A stretch of DNA of 13,413 bases from Daejeonella rubra (GCF_900103545.1 NZ_FNHH01000045.1:1-13413), one strand, 5' to 3'; positions 1 through 7,158 are shown, counted from the first letter of the stretch. A program made the numbers and translations. Notes: generated by a model not told the origin, from the letters alone.

Positions 1-2
1 AC

Positions 3-86
3 AAGTTAGTTCATAGGATATTTGCTGTTGTAAGAAATGGGGCTCCTTATCAACAAAATTATAAAAACCACTTGTTTATGTCATAG
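3..86 (+). pseudogene. 3' end of an IS110-family-like transposase gene (partial, cut by window edge)
   Basis: The first plus-strand frame is open from the window edge and stops at TAG 84-86. It encodes 27 residues beginning KLVHRIFAVVRNGAPYQQN. This resembles the C-terminal tail of IS110/IS116/IS902 transposases, in which a (M/C)(R/N)KL segment is followed by a short hydrophobic stretch and a 'xxGxPF/Yxxx' ending. The catalytic DEDD and Transposase_20 regions would lie outside the window, so the family call rests on the tail alone. Whether the gene is intact upstream cannot be seen, so 'pseudogene' here means partial. Another transposase family with a similar tail is possible. Confidence 0.45.
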
Positions 87-245
87 AAATCACCGACCAG
101 TTAATTCATGGTGAAATTTGAACTTAGCTTTAAAAGGGTCTCTCACATGCTAATGGAAAGGTTTCAGGAATAACTGTGTATTACTCGCCTCTTTATGTTT
201 AAGAATCAATGTCTTTGTTCTTTGATCCTTGTTCTTTGATCTAAT
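87..245. other. Non-coding stretch between the transposase tail and the OmpA-domain gene
   Basis: No convincing reading frame is present. If the preceding frame is an IS110-type transposase, part of this stretch is probably the element's right non-coding end. IS110 elements usually lack clear terminal inverted repeats, so the boundary cannot be placed. A short tandem repeat lies at 215-241, next to the stop codon of the following gene. No hairpin with a T-tract was found downstream of that gene. Confidence 0.4.
215..241. repeat. Two tandem copies of TTGTTCTTTGATC
   Basis: A perfect 13-base unit occurs at 215-227 and again at 229-241, separated by one base (period 14). It lies four bases beyond the stop codon of the choice-of-anchor L/OmpA gene. 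It has no dyad symmetry and no T-tract, so it does not look like a terminator. It may be a small variable-number repeat or slippage product. Confidence 0.7.
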
Positions 246-1808
246 TCAATTCTTCTTCACAAACACCAACTCCACCCTACGATTAGCCTGGCGGCCATCA
301 TCTGTTTCATTGTCGGCAACTGGCTGAGTATATGATTTACTGACAGCAGGTATCCGCATTTTCTCTCCTATCAAATCGCTAACTGCATCAATAACAGCCT
401 TGTTTCTTCGGGCAGAAAGATCATAATTATACTCCAGGCTACCTTTAATATCGGTATGGCCGGAGATATTCAGTGAATAATATTGTCTTTGTTTTTTGAA
501 CTTTTCAATGGCCTCCCGAAGTTTGATCATTTCCGACTCTTTGATATCTGATCTATCAAAGTCAAAGAGGATCACAATATTTGGCATATCCATCAAAACA
601 GGTTTTATGGCCACCTTTACCTGTGCAGCTGCAGTTGTCGGCGGGCTTGCTGACACTGCTTTAGGGGAAGATACAGGTGCTGGTTCAGCCACCTTCTGAA
701 CGGAGACTGGTGCTTTGCTTGTCTGAGCAAGCTCCTGGGTTTGCAAAGCAGGCTTTGACAATTCCTTTTTATAGGCATCAGGCAAGATATCTTCCAGCTT
801 TTTCCCTTGCAGGATCAGGTTAGGATCAATCACCTTACTCAGATCAGGGTAATCAGTAAAATTAGGTTGCTGAACATCTTTTTTAGAAGTCAGACTTCGG
901 TCCTCAATAAAGACACCTGAATCATAGATATTATCAGCAACATCCGCAAGAATGATCTTCAGGCGATATTTTTTATAGGGTATAACATAGGCCTGGGCAA
1001 CAAGTTTATTGGTGATCCCATCATAGCGAAGGTTACGATACAGATTCGGGTCTAATGTTTTCATCAGCTCAGGATCTGGCTGAACAACCACCTGATCACC
1101 TGCTATCGGTCCGGAAACCGTAAAAATAGACCCTATTCCACGCAACACCCTACCAGGCAGAGTTCCTTTATAGGTTGATTTTAATGGCTCCTGCCTTTTG
1201 ATCGTAACCTGCTTGTACAGGTTATTATCTATAAAATGTTCTGAATTGGTCTTGAAATTAACGGTATTAATACTAACCGGAACCTGAGTTCCGGGAATTA
1301 AAGCAATATTTCTGGAAGTACTTTCATCAGAAACTATGAAAGCAAAAACATCATTATAAGGAGAGTCTACATATTCGGGATATTCATCCGAACCAAACTG
1401 ATAATTGAATTGTATACTGTTATCCAGGGGGACAAAATCAAATTCAATACTACAGATATCATATAATTTACCCTTTATTATAGAAGCCAGATCCTGATCA
1501 GACTCAGGGTTCATCACATCTCCAAAAGTTGAACTTTGGTTATGAGAATTATTATACCCTGCCACATTATAGGAATTTCCGGATGATAGAATAAGTCCTT
1601 TTTGCAATTTCAAGACATTACCAGTACTTGTATAGGATAAGGTAGAGAGCGGATAACCCTTGACCTTGATATTGCCAACTACTACGCCCTGTCCAGTGAA
1701 ATTCTTTTTTACCCATTCATCTACTTTAATTGAAGACAATCTGATCTGAGCATGACTAATTTCAACAAATAGCAAAAATGAAAGGAGGAGATATAGATAT
1801 TTCTTCAT
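246..1808 (-). CDS. Secreted choice-of-anchor L protein with C-terminal OmpA peptidoglycan-binding domain
   Basis: The product is 520 residues from ATG 1808. The frame extends two codons further to a TTG at 1814, but the ATG gives a classical signal peptide, MKKYLYLLLSFLLFVEISHAQ. Residues of roughly 30-310 match the choice-of-anchor L domain: a start such as LKLQKGLILSSGN, then an acidic FDFVPL segment, then FGSDEYPEYV followed by NDVFAFIVS. A linker rich in Ala, Pro, Val and Ser (about 345-400) leads to an OmpA-like domain from about 411 to the end, with ILFDFDRSDI, NISGHTDIKGS, LSARRNKAV and a closing GRQANRRVELVF. The Asp and Arg expected to hold diaminopimelate are present. The protein is therefore probably outer-membrane or periplasmic, fixed to peptidoglycan. 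It follows cytidine deaminase by about 70 bases on the same strand. Its ligand or role is unknown. Confidence 0.85.
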   Translation of the reverse strand: MKKYLYLLLSFLLFVEISHAQIRLSSIKVDEWVKKNFTGQGVVVGNIKVKGYPLSTLSYTSTGNVLKLQKGLILSSGNSYNVAGYNNSHNQSSTFGDVMNPESDQDLASIIKGKLYDICSIEFDFVPLDNSIQFNYQFGSDEYPEYVDSPYNDVFAFIVSDESTSRNIALIPGTQVPVSINTVNFKTNSEHFIDNNLYKQVTIKRQEPLKSTYKGTLPGRVLRGIGSIFTVSGPIAGDQVVVQPDPELMKTLDPNLYRNLRYDGITNKLVAQAYVIPYKKYRLKIILADVADNIYDSGVFIEDRSLTSKKDVQQPNFTDYPDLSKVIDPNLILQGKKLEDILPDAYKKELSKPALQTQELAQTSKAPVSVQKVAEPAPVSSPKAVSASPPTTAAAQVKVAIKPVLMDMPNIVILFDFDRSDIKESEMIKLREAIEKFKKQRQYYSLNISGHTDIKGSLEYNYDLSARRNKAVIDAVSDLIGEKMRIPAVSKSYTQPVADNETDDGRQANRRVELVFVKKN

Positions 1809-1835
1809 CGTCAATTGATATTTGGCAGGAGAAAA

Positions 1836-1852
1836 GTTCGGTTCAATCGAAC
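1836..1852 (-). terminator. Weak hairpin after the cytidine deaminase gene
   Basis: GTTCG (1836-1840) and CGAAC (1848-1852) pair around a seven-base loop. Read on the minus strand, the hairpin is followed by TTTTC, 25 bases past the deaminase stop codon. The stem is only five pairs, so it may be a weak terminator or chance. Confidence 0.25.
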
Positions 1853-1877
1853 AACTGCACTAATATACAATTTACGA

Positions 1878-2366
1878 TTATTTTTGCAGTCTCGTTTCTT
1901 CAAAAGCAAATGGAAGCAAACTTTTTATTCCGCTTGTACGAATAATCGCTCCATTGAGGCAATAAAACATTACGTTGATTGGATAAGATTGCTTTTTCTC
2001 ATATTCTGCCATAACCTGGAGGCAAGCACCACATGAGGTAACCGGTTCTTTTATTAGAAAATGATCAGTTTGAGCTGTAATAGCCATACTGATTATTTTA
2101 TCATCAGGGTAGGTTGTACCTATCATAAAAAGAGCTACACGCTCTGCACAGAGCCCTGAGGGGTAGGCCACATTTTCCTGATTACTCCCATAAACGATCC
2201 TGCCGCTTTCTAGCTGCACAGCTACTCCTACTCTGAAACCGGAATACGGCGAATGCGAATTGCTCATCGCTTTTTTGGCCTCAAGACAAAGGATCTGATC
2301 CTGGCTATTTAATTCCTCCAGCGAAGTATATTCATCAAAGGAAATGGAGATGGTTCTTTTTTGCAT
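1878..2366 (-). CDS. cdd: Cytidine deaminase
   Basis: The product is 162 residues, the length of the bacterial homotetrameric cytidine deaminase class. It hydrolytically deaminates cytidine and deoxycytidine to uridine and deoxyuridine in cytosolic pyrimidine salvage. Visible motifs are the substrate-binding PYSGFRVGVAV near residues 40-50, the zinc-site CAE at 73-75 (Glu75 the proton shuttle), and the second zinc half-site SCGAC at 111-115. Most family members have PCGxC there, so the Pro-to-Ser change is mild and all three zinc cysteines remain. Start ATG 2366 lies six bases after the parE stop codon on the same strand, so the two genes are almost certainly cotranscribed. The last residues are a short basic tail. 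Confidence 0.92.
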   Translation of the reverse strand: MQKRTISISFDEYTSLEELNSQDQILCLEAKKAMSNSHSPYSGFRVGVAVQLESGRIVYGSNQENVAYPSGLCAERVALFMIGTTYPDDKIISMAITAQTDHFLIKEPVTSCGACLQVMAEYEKKQSYPINVMFYCLNGAIIRTSGIKSLLPFAFEETRLQK

Positions 2367-2372
2367 AATTCA

Positions 2373-4253
2373 CTAAGTCAACAATTCGGCCACAACTTCC
2401 TGAGGCTCCTCTTCGCCAATGAAATCCACCTCCACCCGAAGGTTTTTGATAATGTGCTGCTGCCTGTCGGGCGTATTTTTACCCATATAATATTCCAGCA
2501 GGTTTTTGATACCTTGTTCTTTAGATAAAATTACCGGATCCAGGCGAATATCGTTACCGATAAACAGCTCAAATTCTATAGGAGAGATCTCTCCAAGTCC
2601 TTTAAAGCGTGTTATTTCAGGTTTATTTCCTAATTTTCTGATGGCTCTCTGCCTTTCCTCATCGCTATAGCAATAAATGGTCTCCTTCTTATTTCGTACC
2701 CTGAAAAGCGGGGTCTGAAGAATTGAAACATGGCCTGCCTTTACAAGATCCGGAAAAAACTGAAGAAAAAATGTCATTAGTAATAAGCGGATATGCATTC
2801 CGTCCACGTCCGCATCGGTAGCGATCACAATATTATTATAGCGAAGATTTTCAAGCCCGTCTTCTATGTTCAGAGCATGCTGCAACAGGTTAAACTCCTC
2901 ATTTTCATACACTACTTTCTTGGTCAGTCCATAGCAGTTTAGAGGCTTTCCCTTCAGACTGAATACAGCCTGAGTCATTACATCACGCGATTTGGTTATG
3001 GAACCACTTGCCGAGTCTCCCTCCGTGATAAACAAGGTTGTATCCTGCTTTCGCTCATGATTATCCTCAAAATGTATCTTACAGTCTCTTAATTTTTTAT
3101 TGTGCAGAGATGCTTTTTTTGCACGTTCATTGGCCAGCTTTTTAATTCCGGCAATATCCTTACGCTCTCGCTCCGACTGTAGTATCCGCTTTAAAAGTGA
3201 GTCGGCATCTGCGGGGTGTTTATGCAAATAATCATCCAGAGCCTTCTTAATAAAGTCATTAATGAATGTACGTACCGAAGGACCATCGGGAGCAATATTC
3301 TGCGAACCCAGCTTGGTTTTGGTTTGCGATTCAAATACCGGTTCCTGTACCCTGATCGATATTGCAGCCACGATCGAAGCCCTTACATCCGAAGCATCGA
3401 ACTCCTTTTTATAAAATTCACGAATGGTTTTAACTACTGCCTCCCTGAAGGCCGCCTGATGTGTTCCCCCCTGTGTAGTATGCTGTCCGTTTACAAAAGA
3501 ATAATATTCCTCACCGTATTGCTGACCATGGGTCAAGGCAACCTCAATATCATCACCAATCAGGTGGATGATCGGGTAACGAAGGGTTTCAGTATCTGTA
3601 TTACGAGTAAGAAGATCATAAAGTCCCCTTTCCGAGAAAAATTTAGTGCCGTTAAAATTGATCGTTAATCCGGAATTAAGGAAAACATAATTCCAGATCA
3701 TGCTTTCTACGAATTCGGGGATATAGCGGTAATTCCTGAAAATACTTTCATCAGCATAGAAAACTATCGATGTTCCATTGCGCTGGGTAGTTTCAATTTC
3801 AGGCATATCATTAACCAATACCCCCTGCTCAAATTCAGCCTTTTTTGAACGCCCGTCACGGTATGACTGCACCATGAAATGAGATGACAAAGCGTTTACA
3901 GCCTTGGTTCCTACCCCATTCAAGCCTACAGACTTCTGGAATGCTTTTGAATCATACTTTCCGCCTGTATTGATCTTGGAAACGCAATCAATAACTTTTC
4001 CCAAGGGAATTCCGCGGCCATAATCACGGATCGAAACCTTTTTATCGCTTACAGTGATTTCGATAGTCTTACCCGAGCCCATCACGAACTCATCTATCGA
4101 GTTATCCAGTATTTCCTTTAGTAAAACATAGATACCATCGTCATAGGCCGATCCATCACCAAGCTTCCCGATATACATCCCGGGACGTAATCGAATATGC
4201 TCTTTCCAGTCGAGAGAACGAATACTATCATCACTATATTCTATTTCAGCCAT
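2373..4253 (-). CDS. parE: DNA topoisomerase IV subunit B
   Basis: The product is 626 residues, the usual length for Bacteroidota ParE and shorter than most GyrB. It is the ATPase subunit of the type IIA enzyme that decatenates daughter chromosomes; its partner ParC is not in the window. GHKL ATPase motifs are EILDNSID (47-54), DYGRGIP (77-83) and GLNGVGTKA (110-118). The transducer carries QTKTKLG (310-316) with the ATP-contacting lysine. The TOPRIM domain has EGDSASG (411-417) and the metal-binding DADVDGMHIR (480-489), followed by FKGLGEISP near the C-terminus. GyrB is the main alternative; the FKGLGEISP/IRLDP ending and the length favour ParE. Start ATG 4253 is supported by the conserved Bacteroidota N-terminus. 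A TAAATTTG -7 box lies upstream, and cdd follows after six bases. Confidence 0.93.
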   Translation of the reverse strand: MAEIEYSDDSIRSLDWKEHIRLRPGMYIGKLGDGSAYDDGIYVLLKEILDNSIDEFVMGSGKTIEITVSDKKVSIRDYGRGIPLGKVIDCVSKINTGGKYDSKAFQKSVGLNGVGTKAVNALSSHFMVQSYRDGRSKKAEFEQGVLVNDMPEIETTQRNGTSIVFYADESIFRNYRYIPEFVESMIWNYVFLNSGLTINFNGTKFFSERGLYDLLTRNTDTETLRYPIIHLIGDDIEVALTHGQQYGEEYYSFVNGQHTTQGGTHQAAFREAVVKTIREFYKKEFDASDVRASIVAAISIRVQEPVFESQTKTKLGSQNIAPDGPSVRTFINDFIKKALDDYLHKHPADADSLLKRILQSERERKDIAGIKKLANERAKKASLHNKKLRDCKIHFEDNHERKQDTTLFITEGDSASGSITKSRDVMTQAVFSLKGKPLNCYGLTKKVVYENEEFNLLQHALNIEDGLENLRYNNIVIATDADVDGMHIRLLLMTFFLQFFPDLVKAGHVSILQTPLFRVRNKKETIYCYSDEERQRAIRKLGNKPEITRFKGLGEISPIEFELFIGNDIRLDPVILSKEQGIKNLLEYYMGKNTPDRQQHIIKNLRVEVDFIGEEEPQEVVAELLT

Positions 4254-4285
4254 CCTTGTATCTTTTATTTCAATTGAAGCAATTA

Positions 4286-4321
4286 CAAATTTAAAATTTA
4301 GATCTGCATACCGTCTGCATA
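4286..4321 (-). promoter_or_regulatory. Candidate parE promoter with a tandem 8-base operator-like repeat
   Basis: On the minus strand TAAATTTG (4286-4293) matches the Bacteroidota -7 consensus TAnnTTTG exactly, about 33 bases before the parE ATG. No TTG is present at the expected -33 position. Instead the 8-base word TATGCAGA (minus strand) occurs twice, at 4314-4321 and 4303-4310, exactly 11 bases apart, about one helical turn. Such phased repeats can bind a transcription factor. This is inferred from position and spacing only. Confidence 0.4.
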
Positions 4322-4350
4322 GATTTCAACATTTAAACACCTGCGCAAAC

Positions 4351-4380
4351 AAAAAGAGCCCTGATGAAAATCAGGACTCT
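4351..4380 (-). terminator. Rho-independent terminator of the desaturase gene
   Basis: Read on the minus strand, AGAGTCCTGAT and ATCAGGGCTCT pair as an 11-base stem with one G-U wobble around a four-base loop (arms 4370-4380 and 4355-4365). TTTTTG follows. It lies 22 bases past the desaturase stop codon and separates that gene from parE, which must then have its own promoter. Confidence 0.85.
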
Positions 4381-4402
4381 TAAAAATTTTGTATCAATTT
4401 AC

Positions 4403-5131
4403 TTAAACTTTTCTAAGTCTGATGATGCGCAGATGATGCATTAGCTTAATAATAGGGTAAGAAGGATCAAATTCATACCACTTTAATGCAAAATTTACAT
4501 TGTTCGGTTTTTTATGATGGTTATTCTGGAATAATTCCCCTAACATCAGAAAGTCTAATGGTAATGTATTCTTGCTATGGTCATGATTATCATAATTAGA
4601 ATAACCATATTTATGTCCGCACCAGTTAACTACTGCACCATGTATTGGTCCCATTAAAAAATGGATCGGAAGCAATAAGAACATCCACCAGTATTCAGCA
4701 AACTGAATGTAAAATGCGATATAAAACACGATAAATAATGAACGGGTGATCCATAGATCGCCTATGCGATCGATCAATGGCCAGGTTGGATAATTATCAC
4801 GAAAAGCTGGTTCCGGTTCAATTTTAAACCTGACATAATCCAGGTAAATATTTTTAGTTTGGACCATCATCCCAATCACGTCCTTAAAGAAATGCGGGGA
4901 ATGAGGATCTTTCTCTGTATCGCTGTAAGCATGATGCATACGATGCATGATCGCGTATGCACGAGGATTTAAGAAGGAAGATCCTTGTGCAAGAAATGTT
5001 GACATGTAGAAAAACTTCTCCCAGAAAGGGCTCATTTTGAACATTTTATGAGAAGAATAGCGGTGAAGGAAAAATGTTTGAAAAAACAGGGACAAAAACC
5101 AATGACAAAGGAAGAAAATTAAAATAACCAT
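4403..5131 (-). CDS. Membrane acyl-lipid/acyl-CoA fatty acid desaturase
   Basis: The product is 242 residues from ATG 5131. The frame opens earlier at TTG 5164, but the ATG gives the hydrophobic start MVILIFFLCHWFLSLFFQ usual in Bacteroidota desaturases, and the upstream TTG overlaps a TATTTTTG promoter-like box (5162-5169). The three histidine clusters of the diiron desaturase superfamily are visible: HRYSSH (about 23-28), HRMHH (63-67) and NNHH (about 204-206), plus an extra WCGHKYG/NHDHS region. Family members insert a cis double bond into membrane acyl chains using O2 and reduced ferredoxin or cytochrome, adjusting membrane fluidity. Several hydrophobic segments near 10-20 and 130-165 fit an inner-membrane protein. 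The gene appears to be a single transcription unit ending in the terminator at 4351-4380. Regiospecificity cannot be read from sequence. Confidence 0.88.
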   Translation of the reverse strand: MVILIFFLCHWFLSLFFQTFFLHRYSSHKMFKMSPFWEKFFYMSTFLAQGSSFLNPRAYAIMHRMHHAYSDTEKDPHSPHFFKDVIGMMVQTKNIYLDYVRFKIEPEPAFRDNYPTWPLIDRIGDLWITRSLFIVFYIAFYIQFAEYWWMFLLLPIHFLMGPIHGAVVNWCGHKYGYSNYDNHDHSKNTLPLDFLMLGELFQNNHHKKPNNVNFALKWYEFDPSYPIIKLMHHLRIIRLRKV

Positions 5132-5225
5132 AAATAGATAAGGCTTTGGTTTTAAAGCATGCAAAAATAAACAATTATAATTGTTTTAAAATAAGAGGAA
5201 TGTCATGTTATGCTGATTCAAGGCA

Positions 5226-5729
5226 CTAACGACCGAAATCATCCTGCAATCTGACAATGTCTGACTCATCTGAAGGATTTGATGCATCTGTATGCTGCCA
5301 GATCTCGGCAACCAGGCCCCATTCATTCAATCCCACTAACCTGTGGCGCTCGCCCTGTTTTAGTACAATGCGTTCTCCTGGATTATAGGTTGTTAGTTCT
5401 GTCTCTTCATCTGTTAGACTTTTTACTACCCCAACTGTTCCTTTAATAACCTGCCAGATCTCGGCTCTGCGGTGATGATATTGCCAGGAAAGACGCTTAT
5501 GAGGTGCAACGATCAAAAATTTGGGACTAAGTTTTCCTGAGATCTTTAAAGTCCCGACTTCTATACCGTTAAAATAAGTATTTGCGAATTGTTGTGCCTG
5601 ATCTTCATCGATCACAAAAAATCCACCCCAGGGACGGGTTAAATCTTGCTGCACAATGCTAAAACCTTTTTTTTGTAAGCTTTCCTTTGCTTCAAGGAAA
5701 ATCCCTTCTTCTTTTTGTGTTGAATCCAT
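5226..5729 (-). CDS. Cupin protein of the mannose-6-phosphate isomerase type II family (often annotated phosphoheptose isomerase)
   Basis: The product is 167 residues from ATG 5729. The frame reaches TTG 5738, but that codon lies inside the candidate -7 box, so the ATG is preferred. The sequence has the RPWGG entry of type II mannose-6-phosphate isomerase domains (about residue 32), then a cupin core: PHKRLSWQYHHRRAEIW, with clustered histidines and a glutamate as metal ligands, and GERHRL as the second cupin motif. It lacks the nucleotidyltransferase domain found in bifunctional GDP-mannose enzymes. Stand-alone versions in Bacteroidota are often labelled phosphoheptose isomerase, but that activity is not proven by sequence. 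A sugar-phosphate isomerase or sugar-binding cupin role is likely. It lies between the desaturase and the secreted paralogues without tight coupling to either. Confidence 0.75.
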   Translation of the reverse strand: MDSTQKEEGIFLEAKESLQKKGFSIVQQDLTRPWGGFFVIDEDQAQQFANTYFNGIEVGTLKISGKLSPKFLIVAPHKRLSWQYHHRRAEIWQVIKGTVGVVKSLTDEETELTTYNPGERIVLKQGERHRLVGLNEWGLVAEIWQHTDASNPSDESDIVRLQDDFGR

Positions 5730-5735
5730 TTCATG

Positions 5736-5766
5736 CAATGATAAAAGTAATGCATGAAAAATGCAA
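5736..5766 (-). promoter_or_regulatory. Candidate cupin-gene promoter overlapped by a 9-base inverted repeat
   Basis: On the minus strand TTG (5764-5766) and TATCATTG (5736-5743, one mismatch to TAnnTTTG) are separated by exactly 20 bases, the Bacteroidota promoter spacing. The perfect inverted repeat TTTCATGCA (5729-5737) and TGCATGAAA (5751-5759), with a 13-base centre, covers the -7 box and reaches the ATG. Transcription from here would give a very short leader. Operator function is inferred. Confidence 0.45.
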
Positions 5767-5802
5767 TTTGAAAAAGGAGCTAAATACTAAAAGAATGAAA
5801 GA

Positions 5803-6234
5803 TCACTGATTCATCCCAACCGAAATCTTCCAGAATCCTTCTTCCCTGATCAATAGTTCCAGGATCTGATTTGAAATAGTGATACGAACCTTTAGTGGGA
5901 AAACAACCTGATGAAGCTGAATGGTTTCCCCTCTTCCCGACTTTGATACTTCCTGCATTTTGTTATAATTTCCAACTGTAGCCAGGACATCCGTAATATC
6001 TGCTCCCAACATTTCAGGACCCTGAACACGCAAAGTTCCCCCGCTTGCATTTAAAGCCTCGATCTGAACCGTATTCTCTTTACCTCTCGAATCCTTTATT
6101 ACACTAAGTCTGGTCATGTGCTGACCCCTTTCGAGAATAGTGTATGGTCTTTCAGGTTTAGATTTGGATTGTGCATTTGCAGAAATTGCAGAGAATACAA
6201 TAAGTATTACGATAATAAGCTTGAAATTTTTCAT
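5803..6234 (-). CDS. Secreted protein of unknown function, paralogue A of a tandem pair
   Basis: The product is 143 residues from ATG 6234. I do not recognise the family. A signal peptide is evident: MKNFKLIIVILIVFSAISANAQ, cleaved near residue 21. The mature part is about 120 residues, basic near the start, then alternating short strands, consistent with a small beta-rich periplasmic or surface protein. It shares with the next gene a common skeleton: ERG..MT near 35-41, VQIEALNASGG, ATVGNYN, SKSGRGE, IQL.(D/Q)V(I/V)FP, ISNQIL and a C-terminal GFWKI.VG..Q. The two genes are adjacent, in the same direction, 49 bases apart, so a tandem duplication is clear. There is no lipobox cysteine and no T9SS sorting tail. 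Function unknown. Confidence 0.85.
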   Translation of the reverse strand: MKNFKLIIVILIVFSAISANAQSKSKPERPYTILERGQHMTRLSVIKDSRGKENTVQIEALNASGGTLRVQGPEMLGADITDVLATVGNYNKMQEVSKSGRGETIQLHQVVFPLKVRITISNQILELLIREEGFWKISVGMNQ

Positions 6235-6283
6235 TGTTTAAGAAATCTGTTAAAAGGTTAATAAACTTTATCTCTAAATAAAT

Positions 6284-6724
6284 TTATTGAGTAAGACCTA
6301 CAGCAATTTTCCAGAATCCGGCTTCTTTGATCTCCACGTCAAGGATCTGATTAGAGATAGTCATTCGAAGCCTAACCGGGAATATAACGTCCATCAATTG
6401 TATAGACTCCCCTCTTCCTGATTTTGAGATCTGACGGGTCAGGTTATAATTACCAACGGTTGCCAAAACCTGCGAAATCTCTGCCCCCGGCAATATTTCG
6501 CCCCTGATCAGGGCTGAACCTCCGCTTACATTGAGAGCATCGATCTGCACAATATTTTCTGTGCCTCTTAATTCCTTCCTCACGTCGATCTTGGTCATAT
6601 ACGGTCCCCTTTCATAGATCGTGAACTGCTTTTCCGGCTTTTCAGGTTTTACTTTTTTCTGGGCCTGGACTGAAAGAGATAAACCTACGATCATTACAAT
6701 AGCAAGGAATTTGAAAATTTTCAC
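6284..6724 (-). CDS. Secreted protein of unknown function, paralogue B of a tandem pair
   Basis: The product is 146 residues, starting with GTG at 6724; no in-frame ATG lies near a plausible signal peptide, and MKIFKFLAIVMIVGLSLSVQ followed by AQ is a clear export signal. The mature start is rich in Lys, Pro and Glu (KKVKPEKPEKQ). The rest parallels the following gene: YERGPYMTKIDV, VQIDALNVSGG, ATVGNYN, SKSGRGESIQL, FPVRLRMTISNQIL and GFWKIAVGLTQ. The pair diverges mainly in the signal peptide and the segment around residues 70-80, so both copies look intact and under selection. No recognised domain. It is probably cotranscribed with the downstream copy. Confidence 0.83.
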   Translation of the reverse strand: MKIFKFLAIVMIVGLSLSVQAQKKVKPEKPEKQFTIYERGPYMTKIDVRKELRGTENIVQIDALNVSGGSALIRGEILPGAEISQVLATVGNYNLTRQISKSGRGESIQLMDVIFPVRLRMTISNQILDVEIKEAGFWKIAVGLTQ

Positions 6725-6803
6725 AGCTTTTGGATTTAGTTAAATAAATATATCAATAAAAAGGCGCAATAAATGCTTTTTTGAAGAGCCCTTTGTAATG
6801 AAT

Positions 6804-7158
6804 CTAACGTTCATCAAAACATGCTTTTATATTCGTCCACATCCCCAAATTATTGACTGCCTTCATTTCCAAAAGATTGTCCTTTACTGGATCAAAAGCA
6901 GCAAAGCGCTCATCCGGAGAAAGTTCCCGATTAACCCAAATATTTGCGGTATCCTGACTGAGCAAACAAGGCATCCTGTCATGCACATCCTTCATATCTC
7001 TGTTCGCCGGCCTGGTAATAATGTTACAGCGATTGATCAACTCTACTGTATTTTTGTCTATCCAGGTATCCCATAAACCCGCCATCAAAGTAAATCACAT
7101 TCCTTTGATACTTATGCTTTTTCTTTCCTTTTCCATCCAGCTTTTTCCATTCATAACA
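6804..7158 (-). pseudogene. Decayed SRAP/HMCES (YedK-like) gene, C-terminal part only
   Basis: The frame ending at TAG 6804-6806 and opening at about 7088 encodes AGLWDTWIDK, IITRPAN and VHDRMPCLL, which are hallmark motifs of SOS response-associated peptidases (SRAP, YedK/HMCES). These proteins crosslink abasic sites in single-stranded DNA through Cys2. Just upstream, in a different frame (7158 down to about 7081), CYEWKKLDGKGKKKH matches the preceding family segment (usual form xYEWKK). A TGA stands immediately before the TTG that opens the C-terminal frame, so at least one frameshift separates the two parts, and a TAA interrupts the upstream frame soon before the Cys. The N-terminal half with catalytic Cys2 is absent; the active-site His (HDRMP) and Glu (YEW) remain in separate frames. 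The last 25 residues also diverge from the family. It is therefore a non-functional remnant. Confidence 0.75.

Noticed and set aside
3216..3668. 150-codon open frame on the plus strand inside parE
   Set aside because: It is a shadow of a strongly conserved gene on the other strand, with no recognisable product or start signals.
6755..6790. A-run / T-run pair upstream of the tandem paralogues as a terminator
   Set aside because: The arms (AAAAAGG and TGCTTTTTT) pair poorly with hardly any GC pairs, so it is not a credible hairpin.
6798..7076. 92-codon plus-strand frame opposite the SRAP remnant
   Set aside because: Antisense to recognisable SRAP motifs; its own translation resembles nothing and lacks a start signal.
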